64,000 nucleotides of DNA from Hallerella succinigenes (GTDB lineage Bacteria > Fibrobacterota > Fibrobacteria > Fibrobacterales > Fibrobacteraceae), in contig NZ_PGEX01000001.1 in assembly GCF_002797675.1 (NCBI RefSeq), positions 2,418,001-2,482,000 of the forward strand. Direction: 5' to 3'. This document shows, one piece after another, positions 1 to 9,045 of this stretch (positions are counted from its first letter, which is position 1; each line of letters starts with the position of its first letter). The notes beneath the pieces were generated by a model. The model searched no databases. It saw only the letters and a program-made list of their open reading frames with translations, and was not told where the DNA came from. The translations under genes were made by a program, and so were the position numbers.

Positions 1-1640
1 TCCACTTCGATTTTTTCAGCGGTATTGTCAAAGTCGTTGATGGTAACGCCTGTATTCGTCTTCACTGCGTCATAGTACACATCACCATTGAAGCCTACTG
101 CGAAGATTTCAATGTAGACCTTGGAAATGTGGCTCATGAAGCTCGTGTAATCCGTACCGGTCAAGACAACCTGATCCTTGGCGGTCGTCGAAAGATCGAT
201 CGTGCAAGTCGTCGAGTCGCCCGCATCGATCCAGCAACCGTCCGGCTGTGCCCATGCCCAGCTGGTGCTTGCGTTGCCGAGGAATGCGATGGTGAACCAA
301 ATGCCGGAAAGCTTGTTCGTGTTGTAAACGTTGAAGGTAATCGTGCTGGCAGTCGAAAGATCGATAGCGCTTCCGCTCTGGATAATCACGTTACCCTTGG
401 CGGTATCGCTTGTGGCAGAAGTCGAAATCGAAGCGCGGAGCCAGCCGTTCGTTGCGGTATCGCCCGGAACGACGACTTCAACAGCGCGAGCGGTATCCAG
501 ATCGCCGAGAGCATAACCGGCTTCGCAGGCAGCCACTTTAGAAGTGCTGAGCGTATAGCTATTCCAACCCGGCATGTTTTCGAGGCTGATCGTGCAAGCG
601 CTTTCGAGGTTTGCCTTCCAAACGGCGTCCACCGTCTGGTCGAGGAATTTACCGTCCCAGGTCTGGTACCACGGCATCCACCAAGACCATGCGATGTTGT
701 TTGCCTTCATCACGGAAATATCCGGAATGGAACCGTTTTCGGAAACGGCAAGGATTTTGTCCGAACCGAAATTGGTCAAGAGTTCCGAATAGGCCTTGGT
801 GTACTTGGTCGAATAGTCCCAAGCTTCATAGATGTCAAGGCTAATGACGTCGTACTTCGAAGCTCCTGGATTCCAACCGATATCATTTGAATATTCCGGG
901 TTCCAAACCCAGACCAGGTTGTTCACGCCCTTGACGGAGACCATTTCGTCATAGACGAGATTGTAAAGAGCCTGAAAAGCGGCTCCGCCTTTGGAGCCCC
1001 ACCAGAACCACTTGCCGCTTGCTTCGTGAAGCGGACGGAAAATCGCGGCGACGCCGGCTTCTTGCAAGCCGAGGAACATATCGGCGATTTCGTCGATGTC
1101 GTTTACGAGCTGCTGATAAGTTTCAGAGCTTGTATTCCAAGTGCAATTTACGGTGCAGGAAGGATCGGTAAAGCCTTGGGTGAAATCAAATTCCGTATAT
1201 TCGTTTGCATTGCCGGATTTGGTATAGAAAGCGTCAATTTGATCGCTCGGGTCTTTCCAGTGCCAAGTGAAGGCCGGAATACCGCCCTGGTTCCACAGGT
1301 CCTTGGCGGCTTCGAGAGCCATCTGCGTGTAGCTCTGGTACCAGTCATCGCTTGCCTTCACGCCGGTAGCGAACAGGAAGTCGAATCCCACGAGAGCCGG
1401 ATATTTGCCGGTCTTTTTGTAGAATTCGGTCACATCGGGAAGTTCTTTCAGCGTCGAGCTAGAAACGTCGCCAGTCATCATACCGGAAACGGTTTTGACT
1501 CCGTAGTTTGTGGCGAGGAAGTTGTAAAGTTTCTGGGCTCCTTCGGTCGCGTTGGCGTTGACCGGGGTGTAGCTCACGTCTGCCTGTGCAGTCAAGGCGC
1601 AGAAGCCGGCTGCCAGGAGGGATTTTTTCAAAAGGTTCAT
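1..1640 (-). CDS. Secreted GH26 endo-beta-mannanase, 3' end outside window
   Basis: About 546 residues are visible; the C-terminus lies beyond base 1. The ATG at 1640 follows an AGGAG ribosome site and opens a signal peptide (cut near ALTAQA, residue 20). The GH26 barrel shows the acid/base Glu in FRPLHEASGKWFWWG (about E206) and the nucleophile Glu in LAVSENG (about E301), with an aromatic WHW stretch near 126, as in beta-mannanases that cleave mannan backbones. After about residue 370 a beta-rich domain follows (motifs GIWFTIAFLG and KVYIEIFAVG) that resembles a carbohydrate-binding module; this second call is inference. The protein is probably extracellular or surface-bound and works in plant fibre breakdown. 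The family call is firm; substrate choice (mannan, galactomannan or another beta-glycan) is not proven by sequence. Confidence 0.88.
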   Translation of the reverse strand, partial: MNLLKKSLLAAGFCALTAQADVSYTPVNANATEGAQKLYNFLATNYGVKTVSGMMTGDVSSSTLKELPDVTEFYKKTGKYPALVGFDFLFATGVKASDDWYQSYTQMALEAAKDLWNQGGIPAFTWHWKDPSDQIDAFYTKSGNANEYTEFDFTQGFTDPSCTVNCTWNTSSETYQQLVNDIDEIADMFLGLQEAGVAAIFRPLHEASGKWFWWGSKGGAAFQALYNLVYDEMVSVKGVNNLVWVWNPEYSNDIGWNPGASKYDVISLDIYEAWDYSTKYTKAYSELLTNFGSDKILAVSENGSIPDISVMKANNIAWSWWMPWYQTWDGKFLDQTVDAVWKANLESACTISLENMPGWNSYTLSTSKVAACEAGYALGDLDTARAVEVVVPGDTATNGWLRASISTSATSDTAKGNVIIQSGSAIDLSTASTITFNVYNTNKLSGIWFTIAFLGNASTSWAWAQPDGCWIDAGDSTTCTIDLSTTAKDQVVLTGTDYTSFMSHISKVYIEIFAVGFNGDVYYDAVKTNTGVTINDFDNTAEKIEV

Positions 1641-1787
1641 TTCACACTCCTAAAGAATTATTTTGAAAGAAAAATAAACTTTTATCCTGATATGCGGAAA
1701 TGAAAAATCCCTGCATTGGATGTTTTACAAAAGTTGTGTAACTCGTGTTTTTCGATAGTGAGTTTTGAACCCAACTGGGTAAAAAAG

Positions 1788-2891
1788 TTACACGTTGAAG
1801 AGGTAGTACATGATGTCGCCATCCTTCACCACGTATTCCTTACCTTCGGTACGGACGACGCCTGCTTCTTTCGCCGCATTCCAGGAACCGTACTTGCGGA
1901 AGTCTTCAAAGGCAAGAGTTTCTGCACGGATGAAGCCTTTTTCGAAGTCGGAGTGGATAACGCCAGCACACCGCGGAGCCTTGGAACCTTTTTCGAATGT
2001 CCAAGCGCGGCATTCCTTTTCGCCTGCGGTAAAGAACGTCTGCAGGCCGAGAATGCGGTAGCCTTCGCGGACGACAGAGTCGAGACCGGATTCTTCCATG
2101 CCGTAGTCCTTCAAAAGTTCAGCCTTGTCTTCCGGTTCCATCGTGGAAAGTTCTTCTTCGATTTTGCCGCTGATGACGACAACGGAAGTTCCTTGCTTGG
2201 CGGCGAATTCCTTCAACTGGTCCACATAGGCGTTGCCCTTCTTTTCGAGGTCGTCTTCGCGGATATTGGCGCAGTAGAAGAGAGGCTTTGCGGTGAGCAG
2301 GGCGAGGTCCTGAACGATCGCATCGAGAGCGTCTCCGTTCTTGCCGATGTATTCGCGGGCGCTGTGGCCTTCTTCAAGGCCTTTTTTCAAAAGTTCGCAA
2401 GCTTCGAGGTTTTCTTTTGCCTTGGCATTGCCCGTGCGAGCGGCCTTGGCTTCGGTATTCAAACGTTTTTCGACGGAGTCGAGATCTTTGAGGATGAGTT
2501 CCGTTTCGATGATGTCGATGTCGCGGACCGGATCAACGGAACCGAGAACGTGCGTGATATCGTCATCTTCAAAGCAGCGGACGACTTCCATGATCGCATT
2601 GCATTCGCGGATGTGGGTCAGGAACTGGTTGCCGAGACCTTCACCCTTGCTCGCGCCTTTCACAAGGCCAGCGATGTCGACGAATTCCGTCACAGCCGGC
2701 ACAATGGACTTCGGATTGTAAACCTTGACGAGTTCGTCGAGACGGCTGTCGGGGACGCTCACCATGCCTACATTCGGTTCAATGGTGCAGAACGGATAGT
2801 TGGCCGCTTCTGCGCCAGCGTTCGTGATGGCGTTGAAAATGGTGCTTTTGCCGACGTTCGGAAGACCGACGATACCGCATTTAAGACTCAT
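1788..2891 (-). CDS. ychF: Ribosome-associated GTPase/ATPase YchF (OLA1 family)
   Basis: This 367-aa protein has the full YchF layout: P-loop GLPNVGKST at residues 9-17, the G3 motif DIAG, a helical insertion, and a C-terminal TGS-like domain ending near GDIMYYLFNV. Length matches the family (about 363 aa). YchF proteins bind ribosomes and hydrolyse ATP more readily than GTP; they influence stress responses and translation. The ATG at 2891 has AAGGAG eight bases upstream, so the longer open frame reaching 3500 is not used; that extension overlaps the opposite-strand lipoprotein gene. The gene stands alone, divergent from the lipoprotein gene at 2937, with which it shares a 45-bp promoter region. 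Confidence 0.96.
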   Translation of the reverse strand: MSLKCGIVGLPNVGKSTIFNAITNAGAEAANYPFCTIEPNVGMVSVPDSRLDELVKVYNPKSIVPAVTEFVDIAGLVKGASKGEGLGNQFLTHIRECNAIMEVVRCFEDDDITHVLGSVDPVRDIDIIETELILKDLDSVEKRLNTEAKAARTGNAKAKENLEACELLKKGLEEGHSAREYIGKNGDALDAIVQDLALLTAKPLFYCANIREDDLEKKGNAYVDQLKEFAAKQGTSVVVISGKIEEELSTMEPEDKAELLKDYGMEESGLDSVVREGYRILGLQTFFTAGEKECRAWTFEKGSKAPRCAGVIHSDFEKGFIRAETLAFEDFRKYGSWNAAKEAGVVRTEGKEYVVKDGDIMYYLFNV

Positions 2892-2936
2892 GATGAACTC
2901 CTTGCTAATCGCGGTCAAATTTAGCATTTTTTTAGT

Positions 2937-3773
2937 ATGAAGTTTGCGAAAGTTCTCAAATATTCCGCTTGGTTCCTGACCTTTTTTCTCGCAGGTTGTG
3001 CGGGAAACCGTACAACTGAAAATCCGATGGGAGATTCGGGCTGTGCCGAATGTGGCGAACAGGGGGAAATCGAACTGGAAATATTTGACGAAAAGGGCTT
3101 TGTAGAAATCAACCCGAAACTTTTGAAAATGCTGGATTCCAAGGCGATACTTGGCAGTTTCCCTACGCAAAAAATGGTCGCTGACTGTCCGGAAGACGAA
3201 AAGATCTGCCACAGTTTTAGCGAAGACGCGGTAGATTTTGACCTCGCGCATTTTGAAGATTCTTTGCTCGAGAAACGCTTTCCGCAGATGGTCCATGAGC
3301 AGATGCTTGAAGGGCTTCGCATTCCGGAATCGGATTCGGCAAAAATCAAAGCGGAAATGGAAAACCTGCTGAAACTTTCCTTTGCAGATGGGGAACCTTT
3401 GAATTCGCTTGCGCCTTGGGAATCCCGCTCGGATTTTTCGATTGCCTATTCCGCATTCGACAGAGCCGTTCCTGCAAAGCTGCAAAATGCGCTTTCTCAA
3501 ATCGGCAAAAAATACAATGTCCGTTACCTGTCGATTCCTGTGACGGCACAGGTTCAGATTCTTCCGGACTTGGGACGCAGCGGAGGCTTTACATGGAAGT
3601 CCTTGTGGACGCTCTGGGACGCTCGCCAGGGAAAACTTTTGATTTTGAGCTATAACCGCTTTACGGCAAAAACGACAAGCCGAATTGCGCCGGAACGCGG
3701 TTGGGCAAAACCGTTCGCCGACCGCTTGGACAGTGCCTTAAATCGCGACCCGTCCACGATTGAAAATCATTAA
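2937..3773 (+). CDS. Lipoprotein of unknown function
   Basis: A 278-aa protein with an N-terminal signal ending in the lipobox LAGC (lipidated Cys about residue 21), so it should be anchored in the inner or outer membrane. After a short polar linker with two further Cys residues (SGCAEC) the body is mixed alpha/beta. The C-terminal third carries a stretch around LPDLGRSGGFTWKSLWTLWD and LLILSYNRFTAKTTSR, the sort of pattern seen in small envelope lipoproteins that describe a propagated tag value, but I do not recognise a named family. It is monocistronic, divergent from ychF and convergent with the GH8 gene. Confidence 0.75.
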   Translation: MKFAKVLKYSAWFLTFFLAGCAGNRTTENPMGDSGCAECGEQGEIELEIFDEKGFVEINPKLLKMLDSKAILGSFPTQKMVADCPEDEKICHSFSEDAVDFDLAHFEDSLLEKRFPQMVHEQMLEGLRIPESDSAKIKAEMENLLKLSFADGEPLNSLAPWESRSDFSIAYSAFDRAVPAKLQNALSQIGKKYNVRYLSIPVTAQVQILPDLGRSGGFTWKSLWTLWDARQGKLLILSYNRFTAKTTSRIAPERGWAKPFADRLDSALNRDPSTIENH

Positions 3774-3785
3774 AATTGGGAAAGC

Positions 3786-4925
3786 TTAATCGACTAAAGC
3801 GAGATACCCTAAAAGGTACAGAAGCCCATCATAATACCGCCACGTTCCCATGGGAACCGGGGTGTTCCAAAGGGTCGAAAGGAAGGGCCTTGCTAGCGCA
3901 ATATCGTCTGCTTTGGAAAGATCCAGAGCGCTTGTCGCCGCGGCATTCATCGCAATCAGACCGGTCGTCTGTGTACGGGCTTCTTTTGGAAAATCCGAAC
4001 CGTCTACGGCGTAGTCGGCAAGGTAGGGCTGATGCGAGGTAAAGAAGTTCAACAGTCGGCGGATGGCGGTGCGCTCAAAGTTTTTGGCGTCTTCACGAAT
4101 GTCTTCGCAAATGCCTGGAATTTTCCAGTTGTAATCCAGGGCAAGGTTTAAGGCAACGCGCCAAGCGTCACCGCTAAAGTATCCGCTCATCGGGTTGAAA
4201 TCGGTGAATTTGGGCGTTCCATCGAATTCGGAATAGTCGGCAGCAAGACCTGTCTCTGGGTGAACCGCTTTTTTCAAATAAGCGAGACTATTCTTGTAAA
4301 CGCGTTCCCAAAAAACATCGCCGGTCGCTTTCGCATAAAGTCGGTAAAAGGCGAGCGTGTGATAGCTCGGATCGGTGAAGTCGTTCCCTTCCATAGGGGA
4401 AAATCTCACCAGGGCGCGTTCCTTGTCGAACATGGAACGGACTTTGCCCTGCGTATTCTTGTAAAGCATCTGCTTTAAAAGTGCGAGCGCTTCTTCTTTG
4501 TATTCGGGCTCGTTGAATTTTTTTGCCGCAATCAAAAGGGCAGCGGCAATGTATTCTTCGCCATCGGGAGCGGCTCCGCTATCTATTTTGTAAAAATCCG
4601 CATGGGTGTTGTCAGGAATGCCGACTTGCCATGCGAAATAGGGCGCGTAATCGCCAGAATGATTTCTCAAATATTTTTTGGTAAATCGCCAAAGAGCATC
4701 AAAGTCGTCTTTGCGTCCAAGTCTCGCCGAAATGTACATGCCATAGCTCATGCCTTCGCTACGCACGTCGGAGTGTCCGATGTCGACAATGTACTTGAGA
4801 GTCTGATAGTTAAAGCAAATACGCTCTTTTTCCTTGTCGCCGGAAAAAAGTTGATGGTAAGCTTTTTCAATTTGAGTGCGAACGCACGGATCTGTTTTTC
4901 CGATGAGCTTAAAAGGACTGTTCAT
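3786..4925 (-). CDS. GH8 reducing-end xylose-releasing exo-oligoxylanase
   Basis: The 379-aa protein has the (alpha/alpha)6-barrel signature of GH8. DVRSEGMSYGM supplies the proton-donor Glu (E57), SGAAPDGEEY a conserved Asp (about D121), and YFSGDAWRV the likely base Asp (about D253). Absence of a signal peptide, the length (Rex enzymes are about 380-390 aa) and the overall pattern fit EC 3.2.1.156, which removes xylose from the reducing end of short xylo-oligosaccharides in the cytoplasm. A cytoplasmic GH8 of other specificity remains possible. Its ATG lies two bases after the stop of the HAD hydrolase gene, so the two are translationally coupled. Confidence 0.85.
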   Translation of the reverse strand: MNSPFKLIGKTDPCVRTQIEKAYHQLFSGDKEKERICFNYQTLKYIVDIGHSDVRSEGMSYGMYISARLGRKDDFDALWRFTKKYLRNHSGDYAPYFAWQVGIPDNTHADFYKIDSGAAPDGEEYIAAALLIAAKKFNEPEYKEEALALLKQMLYKNTQGKVRSMFDKERALVRFSPMEGNDFTDPSYHTLAFYRLYAKATGDVFWERVYKNSLAYLKKAVHPETGLAADYSEFDGTPKFTDFNPMSGYFSGDAWRVALNLALDYNWKIPGICEDIREDAKNFERTAIRRLLNFFTSHQPYLADYAVDGSDFPKEARTQTTGLIAMNAAATSALDLSKADDIALARPFLSTLWNTPVPMGTWRYYDGLLYLLGYLALVD

Positions 4926-4927
4926 TT

Positions 4928-5584
4928 TTAGCCGTTTTTAAAGATGTCAAAAAGAGAGGAACCGTTTTGGAACAGGTAAGTCTGCATGTCGACGGAGGTT
5001 GCTCCACGAATGTCGCGTTCCGGATCGTCCCCCACAAAAAGCGTTTCTTCAGCTTTTGTTCCTAAACGTTCGAGTGCAATTTTGAAAATCTCGGGATCGG
5101 GCTTGCGAACATGGACTTCACCCGAGATGATGACGGCGTCGAGGATTTTTAAGAGACCGTGCTTGCGCAAAACTTTGCGCACATGTGGAGCGTGCTGAAA
5201 ATTGGAAATGACACCGATTTTAAGCCCCTGTTTCTTGAGCTTTTTCAGGAGCGGGATTGTTTGCGGATGGATGGGCACGAGTCTTTGCCAACGGTTCATT
5301 GAAATGGCGGCGGTGTGCTTGATCCAGTTGTAATCGGGGGTTGCACCGAAAAACTCGGCAAGTCTTTTGAGACGGAGTTCGTATTGGGTGTACTGGTCCG
5401 TGTCAGGTACAGGTTCCGTAAAAAAGTGCTTGCACTGTTTTGAAACCTGCGAAACGGATGCGGAAATGCCGAGCTCTTTTAACGCGCGAGTTACATCCTC
5501 GTGCCAAAGCCCAAACGCCTTGGACATGTTGCCATAGGTGTAGAGGGTTCCGTAAAGATCGAAAAGAACACCGGCGATTTCCAT
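4928..5584 (-). CDS. HAD-superfamily phosphatase (subfamily IA type)
   Basis: A 218-aa soluble protein with all four HAD motifs: the nucleophile in DLYGT (D9 of LFDLYGT), motif II Ser-Asn in VISN, the Lys of KPDPEIF, and the acidic pair in VGDDPERDI. The helical cap lies between motifs I and II, as in phosphoglycolate phosphatase and pyrimidine nucleotidase relatives. The substrate cannot be read from sequence. It sits directly upstream of the GH8 oligoxylanase with a two-base gap and 9 bases downstream of the Dabb gene, so a role in sugar-phosphate clearance is possible but is inference. Confidence 0.85.
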   Translation of the reverse strand: MEIAGVLFDLYGTLYTYGNMSKAFGLWHEDVTRALKELGISASVSQVSKQCKHFFTEPVPDTDQYTQYELRLKRLAEFFGATPDYNWIKHTAAISMNRWQRLVPIHPQTIPLLKKLKKQGLKIGVISNFQHAPHVRKVLRKHGLLKILDAVIISGEVHVRKPDPEIFKIALERLGTKAEETLFVGDDPERDIRGATSVDMQTYLFQNGSSLFDIFKNG

Positions 5585-5593
5585 TGCGAAGTA

Positions 5594-5896
5594 TTAGACC
5601 TCGTAATCAATGACGCAACGGTCAGAAGCGACCTTTGCCATGAAGTGCTTGATTTCAACGTGAGCCGGGAAGTCCTGGTAGAAGTCGAGGTCGGCCTTGG
5701 TGTTGAAAGAAGTCAAGAGACCGACGTCCCAAGCGGCAGCGCTTCGGTTAAAGTCCACACCGGATTCGATCGAAACGAGACCCGGAACCTTGCCTTCGAG
5801 TGCCTTGAACTTTTCCACAATCTTCTTGCCGTTTTCGGCTGCGGTTGCACCTTCAGCTTCTGCCTTCAACTTCCAGAGAACGATATGCTTGATCAT
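5594..5896 (-). CDS. Dabb (stress-responsive A/B barrel) domain protein
   Basis: A single-domain 100-aa protein starting MIKHIVLWKLK, the typical opening strand of the Dabb dimeric ferredoxin-like barrel, followed by KVPGLVSIESGVDF, a WDVGLLTSF strand and a final HFMAKVASDRCVIDYEV strand. Such proteins form dimers; known members include stress proteins and small cyclases, but most bacterial ones have no assigned function. It is three bases downstream of the glycosyltransferase stop, so it is cotranscribed with it and with the primase-like gene. Confidence 0.88.
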   Translation of the reverse strand: MIKHIVLWKLKAEAEGATAAENGKKIVEKFKALEGKVPGLVSIESGVDFNRSAAAWDVGLLTSFNTKADLDFYQDFPAHVEIKHFMAKVASDRCVIDYEV

Positions 5897-5899
5897 AGT

Positions 5900-7087
5900 T
5901 TACCTTTGTACGAGTTTTTGATACATGGCGAATTGCCGCTCAAAGCAACTTTGCCAACTGAATTTTTTCGCATATTCTACAGATTTCTGCTTCAACTGCG
6001 CCATATCCATTTTAGAAATTTTCACAATGGCCTGTGCCAGAGCTTGCGGAGTGCGTTCTTCCAGAAGCACTCCGGCGCCCGATTCGCGCAGATGTTCAAG
6101 AGCGGCGCCGGTCGATGCGGCGACAAGCGCATCGCCGCAAGCGAGACTTTCTAAGATGGAAAGTCCAAAGGTTTCCCATCCCGAAAGCGCAAGTCCCATG
6201 TCGACGCTCGCATAATGGCGAGCCATTTCAGCGGTACTTTTGATAAAGCCTTCGTATCGAATATGCTTGTACTTTTTAGCTGCTTCTTCGACGAGCGGAA
6301 GGTCTGGGCCTGTGCCTGCGAAAAGAACGGCCGGTTCACTTTCGAGTTCCTTGCAAAGAATCGGGTACGCTTCGAGGAAAAGACGCAGACCTTTTTCGTC
6401 GCAAAAACGGTGCGGGAAGAAAATCGTCAAGCGGTTTGGATCGCCGTCCTTCAGTTCTTGCACGAGGGTTTCGTCCCGGGCTTCGGGATGGAAGGTTTCA
6501 AGGTCCACACCGAGCGGAATCCATTCGAGCTGTTCCGGCTTAAAACCGTTTGCTTGGATACGGTCCATCACTTCGTGAGAACTCGCTTCGATCTTCGCAT
6601 ATTTTTTGAAACTCGAACGGGCATAGGCAAAAGCAAGGGACTCAGCCTTCTTTGCAAAGCGGGGAAATCCCCATTTCTCAAAAAAGCGGCGCACATACGT
6701 CACCGGAAAATCGGCATGCCAGAATGCGGTGAGGATCGGCTTTTTCGGACAACCCTCACAAGCCTTTTCGATGGCTTTTGGCAAAATGTACGGAGAACCG
6801 ACTTCAATAATATCGGGCTTGTACTTGGCGATTGCCGGCTTCAAATCGATTTGCCTCCACAGAAAACGGTATTCCCAGTTTCCGGGAAAGCGGAACGCCT
6901 TGGTATGTTCAATAATCAGCGAGTCCGAAACCTTTTCGGTATAGGTCTTCCCGTCGTTCTGCACAAAGACGAGCAAAGCGTCGGGATGGTTTTTGTAATA
7001 CTTCATCCTTTCCAGATGGTAGCGGCGGACACCGCCTCCGGAAGGGCTCCAAAAGTTGTTGTAATCGACAATAACGAGTTGGCTCAT
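5900..7087 (-). CDS. GT4-family glycosyltransferase
   Basis: A 395-aa GT-B fold enzyme without signal peptide. The N-terminal Rossmann half begins VDYNNFWSPSGGGVRRYH (glycine-rich acceptor loop). The C-terminal half holds the GT4 nucleotide-sugar signature: FFPHRFCDEKGLRLFLEA, then ALSGWETFGLSILESLACG with the conserved Glu pair about seven residues apart. It should transfer a sugar from an NDP-sugar (retaining) onto a lipid, wall or exopolysaccharide acceptor; which one is unknown. Its ATG overlaps the stop of the upstream primase/helicase-like gene (ATGA), so it is translated by coupling. Confidence 0.88.
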   Translation of the reverse strand: MSQLVIVDYNNFWSPSGGGVRRYHLERMKYYKNHPDALLVFVQNDGKTYTEKVSDSLIIEHTKAFRFPGNWEYRFLWRQIDLKPAIAKYKPDIIEVGSPYILPKAIEKACEGCPKKPILTAFWHADFPVTYVRRFFEKWGFPRFAKKAESLAFAYARSSFKKYAKIEASSHEVMDRIQANGFKPEQLEWIPLGVDLETFHPEARDETLVQELKDGDPNRLTIFFPHRFCDEKGLRLFLEAYPILCKELESEPAVLFAGTGPDLPLVEEAAKKYKHIRYEGFIKSTAEMARHYASVDMGLALSGWETFGLSILESLACGDALVAASTGAALEHLRESGAGVLLEERTPQALAQAIVKISKMDMAQLKQKSVEYAKKFSWQSCFERQFAMYQKLVQR

Positions 7088-8979
7088 GGTTCCTTTTCTT
7101 TCATGCGGTAAGACTTGTCCGAGAATAAAAGATTTGCTTCGTACAAAGTCGAACCGGAATTTTTAAGGTTCACGGTAAGCCAAAGGGCTCCATCTTCCTT
7201 GCGTTCAATCCAGAACGTTGCGTCGGCATCGCGCAGGTACGGACGAGGACCGATCAGCTTGTCGCCGTCTTTCGTTACCGATCCGCTGATGAATACCGGG
7301 ATATCAAGTTCCTTGTAAAGGTCGATGGCGGCGGAAGACCTGCGTTCGTTCAAATCCGGAATGTCTCCGCGATCCGAAATTCTCAAGTGGTCCATGCCGT
7401 CGATGATCAAAATCAGCTTTTGCTTTTCGGAAAGCTCGGTCTGGAGTTCCTTTAGCAGAAGGTTGAACTTGAAGGTGTCCGTGTCTTCCCAAATTTCCAA
7501 ACGATCCGACTTCACAAAACCGATGAGTTCCTGCGTTGCCGCGTGAATCTTTTCGTTGATGGAGTCGTCCTTGTTCTGCTTTCTCACGTCGGCTTCCGAA
7601 ACGCCAGCGATCATGGCGACCAGCCGGTCAAAGGCTTGGCGACGCGGACTGTCGAGCGCTACGTAGATTACCTTTGCATCGGGATTTCCTTCGACAAGGT
7701 CCAGTGCAAAAGAAGAAAGCGCATAGCTCTTAAAGCCAAAAGGATCCGAAGAAAGGAAGTAGTAGCCCGGCTGAATGCCGTCGAGGGCATGAGTCAAAGC
7801 GGGGAAGTTCGAAAGCTGGAATCCGACGTCGGAATCGGCGTCACGGCTCATCGCCGTGTTGAAATTTTCACGGATGTCCTGCAACAGCACGGACTTGCGG
7901 TGCGTGCGCATCGTATCTTCTTCCGTATTGCGGATCATGTTCAAAAGGAAGTCGCCGCCTTCGGCACGCACGATCGTGTCGACCGTTTCGCCGGCAGGCA
8001 AAATAATGGACTTGAACTTGAGAGCTTCCGATTCGGCAAGTTCCAAGCACTTGCGCACGTGAAGTTCCTGATTGCGGCGGTTTGTTTCCTTGCGCAGGAC
8101 AAGCGTAATGCCTTCTGCACCGCAGGATTTTAACTTGTAAAGGTGGCTGCGGCTAAACGGCTGGTACATGGTCGATACAACGCCCGGAATGCCAGCGAGG
8201 TCTGCGGTCAAGGCGTCGAAAAAGCCTTCGACCACGATCGGATTGTCAATATCCTGCTGAATGTTGAATGGAATGTCAAGAGGTCCCGATGCGTAAGAAA
8301 TATAGGGTTCTTCACCGGAGTTCGGCGTACCAGCGTTGTCCAAAAGGCGCCCGTAAACGGAATGGACAATGCCCTTGGAATTGCGCGCCGGAATCGTAAG
8401 ACGCGGTTCATGGGAAATGTCCAGATTGTCCAGGTAGAAGCTGACTTCGTGACGTTCTAGCCCCGAAAGCAGGCAGTAGCTGTAGAACGGTTCAGGATCA
8501 CCGCTGTAATAGCCCAAACCGTAAATCTGTGCCTGCGCAAGGTCCCAACCGCGAGCCTTTAAAAATTCGGCTGTGCTTTCGCTTTTGCTCGCTGCCCAGT
8601 GGCAGTAGCGGACAAAACATTCAAGGACGCGAGCCTTTGCCCCGCCGATTTCCTTTTCGTGCAGGTTTTCTTCTTCGCTCTTTAAATCCGCTTCGGATGC
8701 ACCCCAAAAATCCAGGGCTTCTTTCCGTGCAGTCTTTTCGTCAAGCCCATTAAAGCGGCTACGCATCAAAAATTCAACCAGATCCCCGTCGTTGCCGCAT
8801 TGCAGACAACGATAGCGCCAATATCCCAGCGAATCATAGAAGAAAAGCGAAGATTCTTCCGGAGCATGGAATGGACATTGGGAAATGAGATTACGTCCCC
8901 AACGTCTTAAAGGTATCCCCAATCTTTTTGGATGGGTCTTGATGCGGGATAAACCTATTTTGTCTTCTTCGATGAGCAT
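7084..8979 (-). CDS. DnaG/DnaB-like primase-helicase fusion with eroded active sites
   Basis: A 631-aa protein from the ATG at 8979, chosen over the upstream ATG at 9003 because AGAGAGGTGG lies just before it. Residues about 30-65 form a CHC2-type zinc finger (C35, H38, C58, C61). A Toprim-like region follows (VVEGFFDALTADLAG), but the usual second acidic motif (DxD) is replaced by LVLRKETNRRN. From about 390 a DnaB-like RecA fold begins with PGYYFLSSDPFGFKS where a P-loop (GxxxxGKT/S) would be; Walker B-like LILIIDGMDHL and the DnaB-style end (DADATFWIERK) remain. The architecture resembles phage T7 gp4/Twinkle, yet both catalytic centres look damaged. Its job is unknown; a structural or regulatory DNA-binding role is inference. 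Confidence 0.72.
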   Translation of the reverse strand: MLIEEDKIGLSRIKTHPKRLGIPLRRWGRNLISQCPFHAPEESSLFFYDSLGYWRYRCLQCGNDGDLVEFLMRSRFNGLDEKTARKEALDFWGASEADLKSEEENLHEKEIGGAKARVLECFVRYCHWAASKSESTAEFLKARGWDLAQAQIYGLGYYSGDPEPFYSYCLLSGLERHEVSFYLDNLDISHEPRLTIPARNSKGIVHSVYGRLLDNAGTPNSGEEPYISYASGPLDIPFNIQQDIDNPIVVEGFFDALTADLAGIPGVVSTMYQPFSRSHLYKLKSCGAEGITLVLRKETNRRNQELHVRKCLELAESEALKFKSIILPAGETVDTIVRAEGGDFLLNMIRNTEEDTMRTHRKSVLLQDIRENFNTAMSRDADSDVGFQLSNFPALTHALDGIQPGYYFLSSDPFGFKSYALSSFALDLVEGNPDAKVIYVALDSPRRQAFDRLVAMIAGVSEADVRKQNKDDSINEKIHAATQELIGFVKSDRLEIWEDTDTFKFNLLLKELQTELSEKQKLILIIDGMDHLRISDRGDIPDLNERRSSAAIDLYKELDIPVFISGSVTKDGDKLIGPRPYLRDADATFWIERKEDGALWLTVNLKNSGSTLYEANLLFSDKSYRMKEKEP

Positions 8980-9045
8980 AGTGACCACCTCTCTCTTTAA
9001 CATAGAAAATTTGGAAACTAAGGGGTTCTTTATTAGTTTTTGGTT

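Noticed and set aside
1716-2924. 402-aa plus-strand frame opposite ychF
   Set aside because: Shadow frame produced by codon bias of ychF; no domain, no ribosome site.
1788-3500. 570-aa minus-strand frame that includes ychF
   Set aside because: The upstream 200 codons lie antisense to the lipoprotein gene; ATG 2891 has the ribosome site and gives the family length.
6215-7111. 298-aa plus-strand frame opposite the GT4 gene
   Set aside because: Antisense shadow with no recognisable motif.
8980-9045. SOS (LexA) box before ruvC
   Set aside because: No TGC...GCA-type palindrome in the gap; none before ung either.
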